A stretch of 64,000 bases of DNA from Aliirhizobium wenxiniae (GCF_019511445.1 NZ_JAEUAN010000015.1:62001-126000), one strand, 5' to 3'; positions 17,782 through 27,395 are shown, numbered from the stretch's first letter. The notes: generated from the sequence alone by a model not told the origin. Numbers and translations: made by a program.

Positions 17782-17928
17782 ATGTGGAAGCGTTTTTGGG
17801 CAAAATGGCGCATTTGGGAAGAAGCACTCGGCGGTCTGGATGACCTACGAGGAGACCATCTCCCTCAGCCTGGAGGGGCGCATAGCGAGCCTCGAAAAGA
17901 GAGTGGCAATCCTGACGGAGCGCGGTGA
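17782..17928 (+). pseudogene. small ORF, possibly frameshifted
   Basis: A GGAG site lies seven bases before ATG 17782. The frame reads MWKRFWAKWRIWEEALGGLDDL and then becomes proline-rich until a stop at 17928. In the neighbouring frame the same DNA continues as a clean amphipathic helix (SLEGRIASLEKRVAIL) ending at 17938. Together they would make an intact protein of about 51 residues, so a one-base indel near 17850 is likely, either real or a sequencing error. Function unknown. Confidence 0.35.
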
Positions 17929-18015
17929 CCCGGACTGATGGCTCCAGCGATGAGCTCGATCTTTGTTCCTGACAGCTCTGAGCGGGCCTCGTAACGATAA
18001 AACTTCCCTTGGAGC

Positions 18016-18384
18016 TCAGGGTCGGGACAGCAAGCGCAGCGCGGCCACCACATCTTCAAGAACACCATGCGCTGCCAGCTTCTGTTTGATCGCCTCATCC
18101 ATTGTGGTCAGGATTTTTCGGGACCATTGAAGCCGCATCTCCCCCTCCCCTGTCAGCTTCACGCGCCTCACGCGCCGGTTAGAAACATCTTCCGTGATGA
18201 CGACGAACTGGCGTTTTAGCAAGGGTTTCAGGTTGGCCGAAACCGTCGATGGATCAAGACCGAGCGCAACGCGCAGGTCTGTCACCCGCGGGCTATCCAA
18301 CGCGGCGATCGTTTCAAGCACCACCGCCTGCTCTCCCGTGAGTTCGTGGCTCTTGAGTGCTGCATTGATCTTCGTGACAGGCGC
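18016..18384 (-). pseudogene. MarR-family regulator, 5' end missing
   Basis: The C-terminal part of a MarR-type regulator is clear: LTGEQAVVLETIAALDSPRVTD, then LGLDPSTVSANLKPLLKRQFV (recognition helix), the wing VSNRRVRRVKLTGEGE and the final dimerisation helices. The N-terminal dimerisation helix and native start are absent. Upstream of about 18384 the open frame continues only as the reverse complement of the methyltransferase fragment, which is not protein-like. The gene was probably divergent from that methyltransferase before a deletion removed both 5' ends. Confidence 0.75.
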
Positions 18385-18406
18385 CGGTTGAGGCGAAGGA
18401 CGGCAG

Positions 18407-19000
18407 CGCACCGCAGCGTTCGCCCATATGCGCCGTGCGCTCATGCCGGACGGGCGGGGCGTTTTTGTCTGCTGGCGCGGCATGGCCGAGAACGACTGGA
18501 TGCGTTTGCCGATGGGGGCAATGAAGGGCATCGCCCGGCCGATGACGCAGCCCGGTCCTGAAGCGCCCGGCCCGTTCTCTTTTGGCGACCGGGAGCGTGT
18601 GGCGTCTATCCTGACGAAGGCAGGCTTCACCGATGTCGCTAGCGCGCCTTTCAATGCTTCAGTCCCGTTCGGCAAGGGGGAGACGCGGGACGCGGAGCTC
18701 GACGACGCAGTGAACATGACACTCGAGGTCGGCCCACTGGCGCGCGCTCTTGCGGATCAGCCGGATGACATGCGCGCCAGCGCCTCGGCTGCGGTTCGTG
18801 CCGCCTTAGCGGTCTGCGCCGGTGAACGGTCGGTGATGATCAACGGCGCGACATGGATCGTCACTGCGCGCAATCCGCAAGCTGATAGGGTAGTAGGCGA
18901 GCAACGTGCACCGCGAGTTACTTGGACGCAAGTCACTACACGCGGCAAACAATACTTGAAAGGCCGGTACCTAATCGCCTCGATCTCGAGCTATGTCTGA
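18407..19000 (+). pseudogene. class I SAM methyltransferase, 5' end missing
   Basis: Only the C-terminal part of a UbiE/MenG-like methyltransferase is present. Homology starts with RTAAFAHMRRALMPDGRGVFVCWR, the strand following the SAM-binding core, and continues to INGATWIVTARN near 18873. The SAM-binding glycine motif is lost. Beyond 18873 the frame runs into unrelated sequence until a stop at 19000, so the 3' end is also displaced. It adjoins the MarR remnant head to head. Confidence 0.7.
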
Positions 19001-19389
19001 ATGACTATGCCCACCCTTCCGCAGTGATTTCACACTCCGCAGCAGGCAGCGCCCGCACTTGAGTGATGCAGTCGCATATGCACTTCAAAGCAAGAAGAAG
19101 TAGGATGCCGTTAAAGGGCGTTGCCGCGGTCACGTGCAAATTGCTGGCTGCGAGCTGGTGGCTGTTTGCGTAGCTTTTTCGTGCCTAACATATCGGCGGT
19201 CGGATACCTACGTGCGCACGGCTCGGCGCAGCCATGTACAACGCTGGTGCCCTTTATACAAAGCCCAACATTACGAGAGCGATTGGCAAGCCGGACCAAG
19301 GACCAGCCGCGATAGGCCTGATGGGGTTGCGCAAATCAGGTTTGATTGGGCACTATCGGAGCTGATCGCCCATAGGTAAGGCACGCTCT
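19001..19389. other. gap downstream of trbI, no gene seen
   Basis: About 390 bases separate the methyltransferase remnant from the trbI stop. On several related plasmids traR and traM lie just after trbI, but neither is here. I see no convincing open frame, hairpin with T tract or oriT-like nick region. It may be a rearrangement junction between the plasmid core and the accessory DNA to its left. Confidence 0.5.
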
Positions 19390-20694
19390 TCAACGATACT
19401 GGCCCGGAAAAACAATATCCTGATCAATGAGAACGTTAAATTTATACCCAGGCCGGATCTGCAGCGTCGGCTGCACGTCCATATTCCGCTGGATTGTCCG
19501 GTCGGCCACCCGTCCAAAGGTCTCGGCAAAATTGCGTCGCGCCGCATCCGACGCCGTGTCCTGCGTGGCCAGGGTTGAACTCTCCGGCACCACCATATCG
19601 ATGCCAGTCCCGATCAGCGCGATCATGACTGCCGAGCCGAAGGTTTTTAGATAGTGGTTATTCACCTTGTCATTGAAGCCGCCGTATCCTTCCGCATCCG
19701 TGCCGGCCATGCCACCGATCTGCAACGTCGATCCATTAGGGAAGACGATATCGGACCAGACGACGAGCACACGGCTCTGGCCGAACGAAACCTTGCTATC
19801 GTAACGTCCGAACAGTTTCGTGCCCTGCGGGATCAACAGACGCTGGCCGGTCGCACTGTCATAGACATTTTGGCTGACCTGGGCGGTAATGCGACCTGGA
19901 AGGTCGGAATTGATGCCTGATATCAATGTCGCCGGAATGACCGAGCCTCGTTTCAGTTCGTACAGGGACTGTTGGGTCACGACGCGGTTCGGCAAATATC
20001 CAAGATCCTTGAGATCGGCATTGAAGAAGTCTTCCTTGGAGTTCTGACCGTTCGGATCGACGTTCTGCCCACCCAGACCCGCGCGCAAGGCCGCGGCGTA
20101 TAGGTCGGACGCGTTTGCGTTCGTGGCGGCTGTCGTCATTTGGGCCGCGGCGCTTTCATCTTTCTCCGACCGCGCTTCCAGCTTGCCGCGATTGATCGCC
20201 AGCGGCGCGTCATAGGCGGACTCTCGTGCCTGCATCCGCGCCATCCGCTGACGCTGCTGCTCGCGCAGAAGCTGCTCCTGTTGCTCACGGGCAAGACGCG
20301 CCCGCCACACCTGTTCCGGCTCCAGTTCCGATCCGTTCCGTTGCACTTGTGTCTGTTCGGGCTGCCTGAACGGATTGGCCGGCTTCTCTTCGGCCTGCTT
20401 CGTCTCGACCGGGGTCGGCTGGAACGTTTCCTGCTGCTGTGGCTCCCCAATGATGCCGTCGGTGACGCCCCGCTTGATCTGGTCGGCATAGGTCGAGGCC
20501 GGATTGCCCGAACTGGTGTCAGGACCTCTGTCGCGGCCGAAGTAAAGCCCGCGCGAGGCGAGCCCTAAGAAGATGATTCCGAGGAAGGCGACCAACAGCA
20601 CGATCACGACGATGACCGGCACGCGGTTCACCCGCTTGATGCCCGACGTGGCCTGACTGTTCGCTGTGCCACCAAGCTTGAGAGACTGCACCAT
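19390..20694 (-). CDS. trbI: TrbI, VirB10-like type IV secretion protein
   Basis: Last gene of the trb operon, 434 residues. A cytoplasmic N-terminus is followed by one membrane helix (VPVIVVIVLLVAFLGIIFLGLA, residues about 26-47), a glutamine- and proline-rich linker through residue 190 and the conserved C-terminal beta domain (GSVIPATLISGINSDLPGRITAQVSQNVYDS, then LLIPQGTKLFGRYDS). VirB10 proteins span the periplasm and couple inner-membrane energy to outer-membrane channel opening. It follows trbH after an 11-base gap. Confidence 0.95.
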   Translation of the reverse strand: MVQSLKLGGTANSQATSGIKRVNRVPVIVVIVLLVAFLGIIFLGLASRGLYFGRDRGPDTSSGNPASTYADQIKRGVTDGIIGEPQQQETFQPTPVETKQAEEKPANPFRQPEQTQVQRNGSELEPEQVWRARLAREQQEQLLREQQRQRMARMQARESAYDAPLAINRGKLEARSEKDESAAAQMTTAATNANASDLYAAALRAGLGGQNVDPNGQNSKEDFFNADLKDLGYLPNRVVTQQSLYELKRGSVIPATLISGINSDLPGRITAQVSQNVYDSATGQRLLIPQGTKLFGRYDSKVSFGQSRVLVVWSDIVFPNGSTLQIGGMAGTDAEGYGGFNDKVNNHYLKTFGSAVMIALIGTGIDMVVPESSTLATQDTASDAARRNFAETFGRVADRTIQRNMDVQPTLQIRPGYKFNVLIDQDIVFPGQYR

Positions 20695-20705
20695 GATGTC
20701 CTCCC

Positions 20706-21185
20706 TTACCCGCGCCGCATGAGCGACAAAGCGCTTGTCGGAGTTGCACCCGCTGTCGTCACGGTATAGGCCCGGCCGAGTTCGATATTGCTCGTCGAAA
20801 GCCGTGCCAGCATCTGGCCGTCATAGGGGACAATCACATAGGCGAGCGAAACGACGGCCGCGCCGCTATCCGTCTTCTGGTCGGTGGCAACGGCATAGCC
20901 CCATCCCTTCAACGCGGCTTCAAGCGCCTGTCCGAACGGTGAGCCGTCCTGCTTGAGCACAACGGTCGCCCTCCCTTGTCCGATCTGTTCGGCAAGTCGG
21001 CTAACCATATCGCCGGCAATCGCACCCGCCGCTGGTCCGGAAACCTCAGGCGGAGCTGCGCTGGCGTCGAGACCGCCGGTGTCCATCGACTGGCATCCGG
21101 AAAGGAGGATGGCGAGGGCACTGGTTGCAGCGAGAGAGCGGAGAGGGCCGAGGCGGTTCCGATCGTAACGAAGGAGGTTCTGCAT
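20706..21185 (-). CDS. trbH: TrbH lipoprotein
   Basis: About 159 residues. The N-terminal signal ends in a lipobox (LAILLSGC), so the protein is a lipoprotein anchored in the outer or inner membrane. TrbH is part of the RP4/Ti-type mating-pair apparatus but its exact role is less clear. It overlaps the trbG stop codon (TGATG), indicating coupled translation; a GTG one codon earlier is an alternative start. Confidence 0.9.
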   Translation of the reverse strand: MQNLLRYDRNRLGPLRSLAATSALAILLSGCQSMDTGGLDASAAPPEVSGPAAGAIAGDMVSRLAEQIGQGRATVVLKQDGSPFGQALEAALKGWGYAVATDQKTDSGAAVVSLAYVIVPYDGQMLARLSTSNIELGRAYTVTTAGATPTSALSLMRRG

Positions 21186-22051
21186 CACCGCCCTCCCCTG
21201 CTGATCGTCACCTTCTGCTGTTTCCAGCCGACGCCTGAGACAAGGACAGCACGATCGATGTTGTAGTCGACCACCATCATGTTGCTCTTCATGCGATAGT
21301 TGACGATGCGGTTTTGGCCGCCGGAGACGACGAAGAGAACCGGTGCATCCTGACCGGAGATCGAGCGTGGAAACTGGATGTAGGTTTTCTGCCCATCGGA
21401 ATAGACTCGCGTCGGCCGCCAGCCGGCACTGCCCGAGACGGAGTAGGCAAAGCTTAATTGCTCCGCCGGAACGCCGGCGCCGGGAATGGTGCTGGCTTCC
21501 AGCCGCGCGTTGACATCGGCAAACTTTGCCGAGACCTCCTCAGGATATTCGAACCCGACACGCGCCATATATTGCGTTGCATGTGACTTGAGCTGGATAT
21601 GATAGGTCCGCCGCGACGTCGTCACCACCATCGACGTGACCAGACCCGGCTCTGACGGCTTGACGATCAGATGGATCGCCTGCCCTCCCGCGGCACCCGA
21701 GGTTGCGGGCTCGACTTTCCAGCGCACGGTATCTCCGACCAGCACGTCGCGAACGACCTCGCCACCCTGAAGCTCGATGTCGCAAACCTGCAACGGTGAA
21801 CAGACGACGGATGGCTGTACCTCGCCATAAAGGAAGATGACTTTGCCGTCCGCGCCTTTCGTCACGAGCCCGCGACTTCCGCGCCACTGTGTCGAAATCC
21901 CCATGCCTTTCGCCTCGTTGGCGGTGACACCATCGGCGGCACGTGCCTGGAAGGTGGGGAGAGCCATCATTGGGAAAATCAAAAGCATCGCTGCGCTCGC
22001 AGTCAGGACGGCGCGTGTTCTAAGATGTCGTATGTTCATGTTGGAAGCCAT
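21185..22051 (-). CDS. trbG: TrbG, VirB9-like type IV secretion protein
   Basis: VirB9/CagX-family protein, about 288 residues, with a signal peptide ending near TFQARA. The beta-rich body contains ADGKVIFLYGEVQPSVVCSPLQVCDIELQGGE and the C-terminal FVVSGGQNRIVNYRMKSNMMVVD, typical of the outer-membrane ring component that pairs with TrbH and TrbI. The ATG at 22051 is preferred to the TTG at 22060, which overlaps the trbF stop. Confidence 0.94.
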   Translation of the reverse strand: MASNMNIRHLRTRAVLTASAAMLLIFPMMALPTFQARAADGVTANEAKGMGISTQWRGSRGLVTKGADGKVIFLYGEVQPSVVCSPLQVCDIELQGGEVVRDVLVGDTVRWKVEPATSGAAGGQAIHLIVKPSEPGLVTSMVVTTSRRTYHIQLKSHATQYMARVGFEYPEEVSAKFADVNARLEASTIPGAGVPAEQLSFAYSVSGSAGWRPTRVYSDGQKTYIQFPRSISGQDAPVLFVVSGGQNRIVNYRMKSNMMVVDYNIDRAVLVSGVGWKQQKVTISRGGR

Positions 22052-22056
22052 GCCTT

Positions 22057-22719
22057 TCAAAGCTGCGCAGTCCAGTCGAAGTCGCGGAGGTACAGACCGA
22101 TGGGATTAAGACGGATGACACCCTCGTCCTGCGGCGGCGTCAGTGTCACCGTGGCGATGCCCCGAAAGCGGCGGGTCGCAGTTTCCTTGCCGCGCCGGTC
22201 CCGCTCGAACTCGGTCCAGTCGATCTGGTAGCTCTGGTTCGAAAGCGCGACGATGTTGTTGACCTCAATCGCCACCGTCGCGCTCTTCGCCTTCTCGAAC
22301 GGCGAATTCGAGCGGAACCAGGCATTGACCTTTTCGGTCGCCGGATCGGAGGTGCGGAGCAGCCCATAGGTCCTGTCGATATATTGCTTCTGCACGACCG
22401 CATCCGGCGTGACGGACCGGAAGTTCGACACGAAGCTGCCGAGCGTTGCGCGGACCACGCGTGGATCGGCATATTCGATCTGCTGCGGGAAGCCGGCGTC
22501 GACAGATGTGCCGAGCTTGTCGACCTCGACGATATAAGGGATTAGCTTGACCTGGGTGCTCTGGTAGAGGGCGTAACCAAAACCGGTCACGGCCATGGTC
22601 ATGCCGGCGATGCCGACGACGCGCCAGGCGGCTGCCGCTTTGACGTACGAGCCATAACGCTCGTTCCATTCGTTGCGCGCAGCGATGTAGGGATTATCCG
22701 GGATATTCTGTCCGGCCAT
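22057..22719 (-). CDS. trbF: TrbF, VirB8-like inner-membrane protein
   Basis: VirB8-type protein of 220 residues with one N-terminal membrane helix (GIAGMTMAVTGFGYALYQS) followed by the NTF2-like periplasmic domain, ending YLRDFDWTAQL. It nucleates assembly of the conjugation channel. It lies 15 bases downstream of trbL and just before trbG. Confidence 0.94.
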   Translation of the reverse strand: MAGQNIPDNPYIAARNEWNERYGSYVKAAAAWRVVGIAGMTMAVTGFGYALYQSTQVKLIPYIVEVDKLGTSVDAGFPQQIEYADPRVVRATLGSFVSNFRSVTPDAVVQKQYIDRTYGLLRTSDPATEKVNAWFRSNSPFEKAKSATVAIEVNNIVALSNQSYQIDWTEFERDRRGKETATRRFRGIATVTLTPPQDEGVIRLNPIGLYLRDFDWTAQL

Positions 22720-22734
22720 TCTTTCAGTGTCCCA

Positions 22735-23928
22735 TCACTTGCTGTCATTGATCGGCGGTGGTGAAGGCGGCGTGCGGGGCCGGCCGGATGATTGGTCGAG
22801 CTTGGCATTGGCAAGACCGAGCATCGATCCGGCATAAGCGCCGGGTGATCCGATCGCTTTTTCCTTTGCTGCCGAGCCGACTGCGCCAGCCGCTCCGCCG
22901 ATCCCGGCCTGCATGCCGCGCAACGCCGCGCTGGCCAGAGATGAGCCTCCTGCCCTCGCGGCACTGGCGGCCCCAAACCCTCTGTTTGCCGCGCCGATCG
23001 TTAGAAACCCGGCGCCGAGCGCTGCGGACGCCGCCTGCCCGCCATGACGAATGGCTTCCATGCCGCCGCCGACCGATGCACCCTGGACCACGCCCTGCAG
23101 GATGGGCGGCACATACATGGCGATAACGAAGACAACGACCGAGATGCCGGCAATTGCAAGCGTGGTGATGAACTGCTCCGAGGTCGCCGTTGGCGCCTCT
23201 GCCAGACCGAGCAGGATATCCGAGCCGATCTTTGCGATCATCACCAGTGCCATCAGCTTCATGCCGACAGAGAAGGCATAGACCAAATATTTGATCGTAA
23301 AGTCCTTGGTGTAGGACGACCCACCCAGCCCGAGCATGATCATGCCAGCGAGCAGTCCGACATACATCTCGACCATGACGGCCACGAAAATCGCCGCAAC
23401 GAGCGAAAACGAGACAACGACCACCACCATGGCGAAGACCGCGGCGATAGCGAGTGCATTGTCTTCCCAGAGCCCAAACTTCGCCTGTTCCGACATTTTG
23501 GTTGCGACACGAATGCCGGCGTCGAAAATATTGGCAGGTGAAGCCGAACCGCCGCCGGCGCCGATCTGGTAGAGGCTGTCGACGACGGCTTTCGCGAACG
23601 CCGGGCCCTGATCGAGGATGAAGGCGAACAGGCCGATAAACATGATCCGCTTCACGAGTTCGGCAAACCAGCTGTCGAGCGAGGCGGCGTTGATTGCCAG
23701 CCATACGGCCGCAATCCCGACCTCGATGCCGGCCAGGATCCAGAAGAGTGAGCGGGCCGCATTCATCACAGTCGACTCCCAGCCCTTGGCGGCGGTGACG
23801 ACGGAGTTTTCGAGTGTGGTCAGAACCTGACCCTGTTGTGCCAGCGCCGGCGTGGTTGCCGCCAGCAGGACGATGGTGATCGCGATGAGCATGCGGTCGG
23901 CCGCACGGGAAGAAGGAACGGCTACCAT
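22735..23928 (-). CDS. trbL: TrbL, VirB6-like polytopic membrane protein
   Basis: Inner-membrane channel component of 397 residues with a signal-like start (IAITIVLLAATTPALAQ) and about six further hydrophobic segments, then a glycine- and alanine-rich cytoplasmic tail (residues about 290-390). The pattern fits TrbL/VirB6. The start overlaps the trbK stop by seven bases. Confidence 0.93.
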   Translation of the reverse strand: MVAVPSSRAADRMLIAITIVLLAATTPALAQQGQVLTTLENSVVTAAKGWESTVMNAARSLFWILAGIEVGIAAVWLAINAASLDSWFAELVKRIMFIGLFAFILDQGPAFAKAVVDSLYQIGAGGGSASPANIFDAGIRVATKMSEQAKFGLWEDNALAIAAVFAMVVVVVSFSLVAAIFVAVMVEMYVGLLAGMIMLGLGGSSYTKDFTIKYLVYAFSVGMKLMALVMIAKIGSDILLGLAEAPTATSEQFITTLAIAGISVVVFVIAMYVPPILQGVVQGASVGGGMEAIRHGGQAASAALGAGFLTIGAANRGFGAASAARAGGSSLASAALRGMQAGIGGAAGAVGSAAKEKAIGSPGAYAGSMLGLANAKLDQSSGRPRTPPSPPPINDSK

Positions 23929-24155
23929 CGCGGTTTCATCTCTTGGCCGCTGCGGATGTCGCGTTCGGAATTCCCGCTAAAGAACTCGTCGCGATGTCGG
24001 CGTTTTTCCTCATCAGATGACGAATTCATTGCGGCTGTGCCCGATCCAGAGATTGGCGTTTCCTGTGGCTGGACGACGATCCAGGTGATGACGCTCGCGC
24101 CGCCCGCGGAGACGACAGCGACGAGCGCGAGAATGAGGATCAGACGCGGGCTCAC
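23922..24155 (-). CDS. trbK: TrbK, small entry-exclusion-type protein
   Basis: 77 residues with one N-terminal hydrophobic segment (LILILALVAVVSAGGASVITWIV) and a polar tail, the size and place of TrbK, which mediates entry exclusion in related plasmids. There is no lipobox cysteine, unlike the RP4 protein. Its last 20 residues, FFSGNSERDIRSGQEMKPRW, closely match the end of TrbJ, the gene just upstream in the operon. It overlaps both neighbours by a few bases. Confidence 0.88.
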   Translation of the reverse strand: MSPRLILILALVAVVSAGGASVITWIVVQPQETPISGSGTAAMNSSSDEEKRRHRDEFFSGNSERDIRSGQEMKPRW

Positions 24156-24961
24156 CAGCGCGGCTCCATCGTCTGGCCGCCACGGATGTCACGCTCGGTT
24201 CCGCTGAAGAACTGTTCGCGCCGCGCCTGTGCCAGATCCTTTTGCGCTTGCTCGGACTGATACCAGGTGCCCATCATCGTCATCTGCTGGGAAACGAGAC
24301 CCCGCAGCTTCTGCATCTGCGCGACCTGCTGGGCTGCAATCTCGTGTCCGACCTGCAGCGCCTTCATCTGGCCGTCGGCCGATTCTGACATCGACCTGAG
24401 CTGCGACATCGTGCTTTCCTCGCTGGAGAATTGCTCTGCCGTCAGATTGGCGGCCTTTAGCGTGCCGGCGATCGTGTCGCGATTGGTGTCGGACCAGCTC
24501 TGGTAGGTCGTGGAGAAGCTCGCACCCTCAGGAAGGTTGCTCTTCATGTCGGCGAAACTCTGGAAGCGTTGCTTGAGCACATCGTCGACATTGCCCATGG
24601 AGAAGGCGACGCCCTGGCCCTGGTTGACGATACTCTGGAGGTTCTTCAGGTCATTTTCGACCTGGCCCCAGATATGGTTCGGCAGCTGAGCGGTGTTCTG
24701 CAGCATGTTTTTGTAGATGTTAAGCTGGTTCTGGATCTGCTCGGCCAGCTGCGAGATCTGGGTGATCTGGTTGTTCACCTGCTCGGCGGACTTGCCGACG
24801 AGGCTGATGAGTTCGGTATTGTTGGCAAGCTGCGTCCATTCTGTCGCCTGTCCGGTGACGCCACCGGCCTGCACTGGAAGCGGGAGAGCGGACGAGAGCA
24901 TGAGGACCGCACCAAGCGCGGTGTGCAATGTCCTATTGGGTTGGGAAGAGCGTGTCGGCAT
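24152..24961 (-). CDS. trbJ: TrbJ, VirB5-like periplasmic protein
   Basis: About 269 residues: signal peptide ending in PVQAGG, then long coiled-coil-like helices (residues about 45-250), as in the pilus-tip-associated TrbJ/VirB5 family. The start at 24961 (GGGGGATC site) overlaps the trbE 3' end by 29 bases; an earlier start at 25009 would hide the signal peptide. The C-terminus is FFSGTERDIRGGQTMEPRW, near-identical to the tail of TrbK. Confidence 0.93.
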   Translation of the reverse strand: MPTRSSQPNRTLHTALGAVLMLSSALPLPVQAGGVTGQATEWTQLANNTELISLVGKSAEQVNNQITQISQLAEQIQNQLNIYKNMLQNTAQLPNHIWGQVENDLKNLQSIVNQGQGVAFSMGNVDDVLKQRFQSFADMKSNLPEGASFSTTYQSWSDTNRDTIAGTLKAANLTAEQFSSEESTMSQLRSMSESADGQMKALQVGHEIAAQQVAQMQKLRGLVSQQMTMMGTWYQSEQAQKDLAQARREQFFSGTERDIRGGQTMEPRW

Positions 24962-27395
24962 GGGCGATCCCCCTTTGCTGGAGCCAATGGAGAGGCCAGC
25001 TGGCCCCATGTTCGAGATGCAGGGCGCGGATGCGCTTCAGGTCTTCCTTTCCGGATGCCCCGACAAAGGACAGAGCGACGGGACCGAGGGCCATGTCGAA
25101 CAGGCGGCGGCCCTCTGGCGACACGACGTAATAGTCTCGCTTGGGGATCGCGGTCGCGACGATCTCGATCTGCCGCTCGTTGAAGCCGATGCGCTCGTAG
25201 AATTCGCGCGTGCCCGGCTCCCGTGCAGCACCGTTCGGCAGGCAGATCTTGGTTGGGCAGCTCTCCTTCAACACATCGATGATGCCGGAGCGTTCGGCGT
25301 CCGAGATCGACTGGGTAGCGAGCACCACGGCGCAATTGGCTTTTCGAAGGACCTTCAGCCATTCCCGGATCTTGTCCCGGAATACCGGATGGCCGAGCAT
25401 CAGCCAGGCCTCATCGAGGATGATGAGGCTGGGTGCACCGGTGAGGCGTTTTTCGATGCGTCGGAAGAGATAGGTGAGCACGGGCACGAGGTTTCGCTCG
25501 CCCATGTTCATCAGTTCCTCGATCTCGAAGCACTGGAAGGCGCCAAGCGCCAGACCGTCTTCCTCGGCATCGAGAAGCTGGCCCATCGGACCATCGACGG
25601 TGTAGTGATGCAGGGCGTCCTTGATTTCGCGCATCTGGACGCCGGAGACGAAGTCGGATAGCGAGCGACCCCGCGACTCGGCCATCAGCCCGACCTGTCG
25701 GGAGATAGCGTTGCGGTAGTCCGGGGTGATTGTCACGCCCTGCAGGGCGACCAGCATCTCGATCCACTCGGATGCCCAGGCGCGGTCGGCATCTGACGAG
25801 AGATCGGCCAGAGGGCAGAAGGACAGTGCTCTTCCCTCCCCCTCCTCCGGTGCATCGCCGCCGATCTGATAGTGATCGCCGTTGATCCCCAGCGTCAGCG
25901 GCAGCATCGAGCCCCCCTTGTCGAAGGCAAAGATCTGCGCATCGGCGTAGCGTCGGAACTGCGCTGCGATCAATGAGAGCAGCGTTGATTTGCCCGACCC
26001 CGTCGGACCGAAGATCAACGTGTGGCCGACATCGTCGACATGCAGGTTGAGCCGGAAGGGTGTCGACCCGCTTGCGACCTGCATCAGCGGGGGCGAGGCT
26101 GGCGGATAATACGGGCAAGGAGCTATCGGGCTTCCCGACCAGACCGAATTGAGCGGGATGAGGTCGGCGAGATTGCGCGTGTTGATCAGCGGCTCGCGGA
26201 TATTGGCGTAGGAGACACCCGGCAAGCTGCCGAGAAACGCGTCGGTCGCGTTGATTGTCTCGATGCGAGCACCAAAACCTTCAGCCTGGATCAAGCGCCG
26301 GACTGCCTCACACTTCTCCTGCAGGCTCCGTTGGTCCTCGTCGAAGAGAACGATCACGGGCGTATAGTAGCCATAGGCCACCAGCTGCGATGAGGCCTCA
26401 GCGATTGCGTCCTCGGTTTCCGCCACCATCAGCATGGCATCCTGGTCGAGCGATCGGGATTGGGTTTGGAAGAGCTGATCGAAGAATGGCCGCACCTTTT
26501 GTTGCCATTTCTTGCGCGTGCGCTCGAGCCTCGCGCGAGCCTCCTCGGCGTCGAGGAATACGAACCGGGACGACCAGCGATAGGTCAGCGGCATTAGGTC
26601 AAGGCTGTTGAGAATTCCGGGCCAGCTTTCCGCCGGTAGGCCATCGATCGCGACCACGCCGAGAAACCGGTTTTCGACGAGCGGCGTCAGACCGTGCTGC
26701 AGCTCGGCCGTCGCCAGCCAGTCGAGATACATGGGGATATCTGGCAGACGCACCGGATGATTTTCCCCGGTGATGCAGAAACGGATGAACTGAAAGAGCT
26801 CGTCGTAGCGGGCGACACGATAGCCGCCACGCTCCGGCGTTTCGTGTGTCATCATCCGCTGGATCGACACGACATTGCCGAGATACTGTTCGACCTCACG
26901 GATGGAGGTGAGGAAGGTTTCAAGCGCCCTGTCGGCATACGTGGCGGATCGGCTGCCAGCATCGGAATAGACATACCGCGTCAGCCCGGACCTCCTCGGC
27001 TCCGGTGGGCGCCAGGTCAGGATCAGGGCGTGACGGCTTTCGTAATGTCCCCTCTCCTTCTGGAAGTGCCCCCGTCGCTCCGCATCGATGGCTCGGGTGA
27101 CGGGATCGAGGAAATGGCTGGCTTCCTCGATTGGATAATCGCCGGTCGGCACTCTGACAGCCTCAACCTGGATCATCCAACCTGACCCGAGGCGCGACAG
27201 GATGGCATTGATCTGTCGCGACACCTCGTTTCGCTCAACGTCGGTCGAGCTTTCGCTGTCAGGCCCGGCAAAATACCAGCCGGCCATCAGCGATCCGTCC
27301 TTCAGGAGAATGACGCCGTTATCGACCAACCCGGCATAGGGAACGAGATCGGCAAAGGACGGTCCGGAATGGCGGAAGGATTTGAGGGCAACCAT
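24933..27395 (-). CDS. trbE: TrbE, VirB4-like conjugation ATPase
   Basis: VirB4-family ATPase of 820 residues, full length. Walker A is GPTGSGKSTLLSLIA near residue 460 and Walker B is LIILDEAWLMLG near residue 655; the motif VVLATQSISDAERSG follows. It powers pilus assembly and substrate transfer at the inner membrane. Ten bases separate it from trbD upstream. Confidence 0.96.
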   Translation of the reverse strand: MVALKSFRHSGPSFADLVPYAGLVDNGVILLKDGSLMAGWYFAGPDSESSTDVERNEVSRQINAILSRLGSGWMIQVEAVRVPTGDYPIEEASHFLDPVTRAIDAERRGHFQKERGHYESRHALILTWRPPEPRRSGLTRYVYSDAGSRSATYADRALETFLTSIREVEQYLGNVVSIQRMMTHETPERGGYRVARYDELFQFIRFCITGENHPVRLPDIPMYLDWLATAELQHGLTPLVENRFLGVVAIDGLPAESWPGILNSLDLMPLTYRWSSRFVFLDAEEARARLERTRKKWQQKVRPFFDQLFQTQSRSLDQDAMLMVAETEDAIAEASSQLVAYGYYTPVIVLFDEDQRSLQEKCEAVRRLIQAEGFGARIETINATDAFLGSLPGVSYANIREPLINTRNLADLIPLNSVWSGSPIAPCPYYPPASPPLMQVASGSTPFRLNLHVDDVGHTLIFGPTGSGKSTLLSLIAAQFRRYADAQIFAFDKGGSMLPLTLGINGDHYQIGGDAPEEGEGRALSFCPLADLSSDADRAWASEWIEMLVALQGVTITPDYRNAISRQVGLMAESRGRSLSDFVSGVQMREIKDALHHYTVDGPMGQLLDAEEDGLALGAFQCFEIEELMNMGERNLVPVLTYLFRRIEKRLTGAPSLIILDEAWLMLGHPVFRDKIREWLKVLRKANCAVVLATQSISDAERSGIIDVLKESCPTKICLPNGAAREPGTREFYERIGFNERQIEIVATAIPKRDYYVVSPEGRRLFDMALGPVALSFVGASGKEDLKRIRALHLEHGASWPLHWLQQRGIAHADTLFPTQ

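Noticed and set aside
18385..18717. N-terminal half of the minus-strand frame over the MarR remnant
   Set aside because: It is the antisense of the methyltransferase fragment and is not protein-like.
19001..19389. Possible oriT beside trbI
   Set aside because: No nick-region-like core or relaxase gene nearby could be seen.
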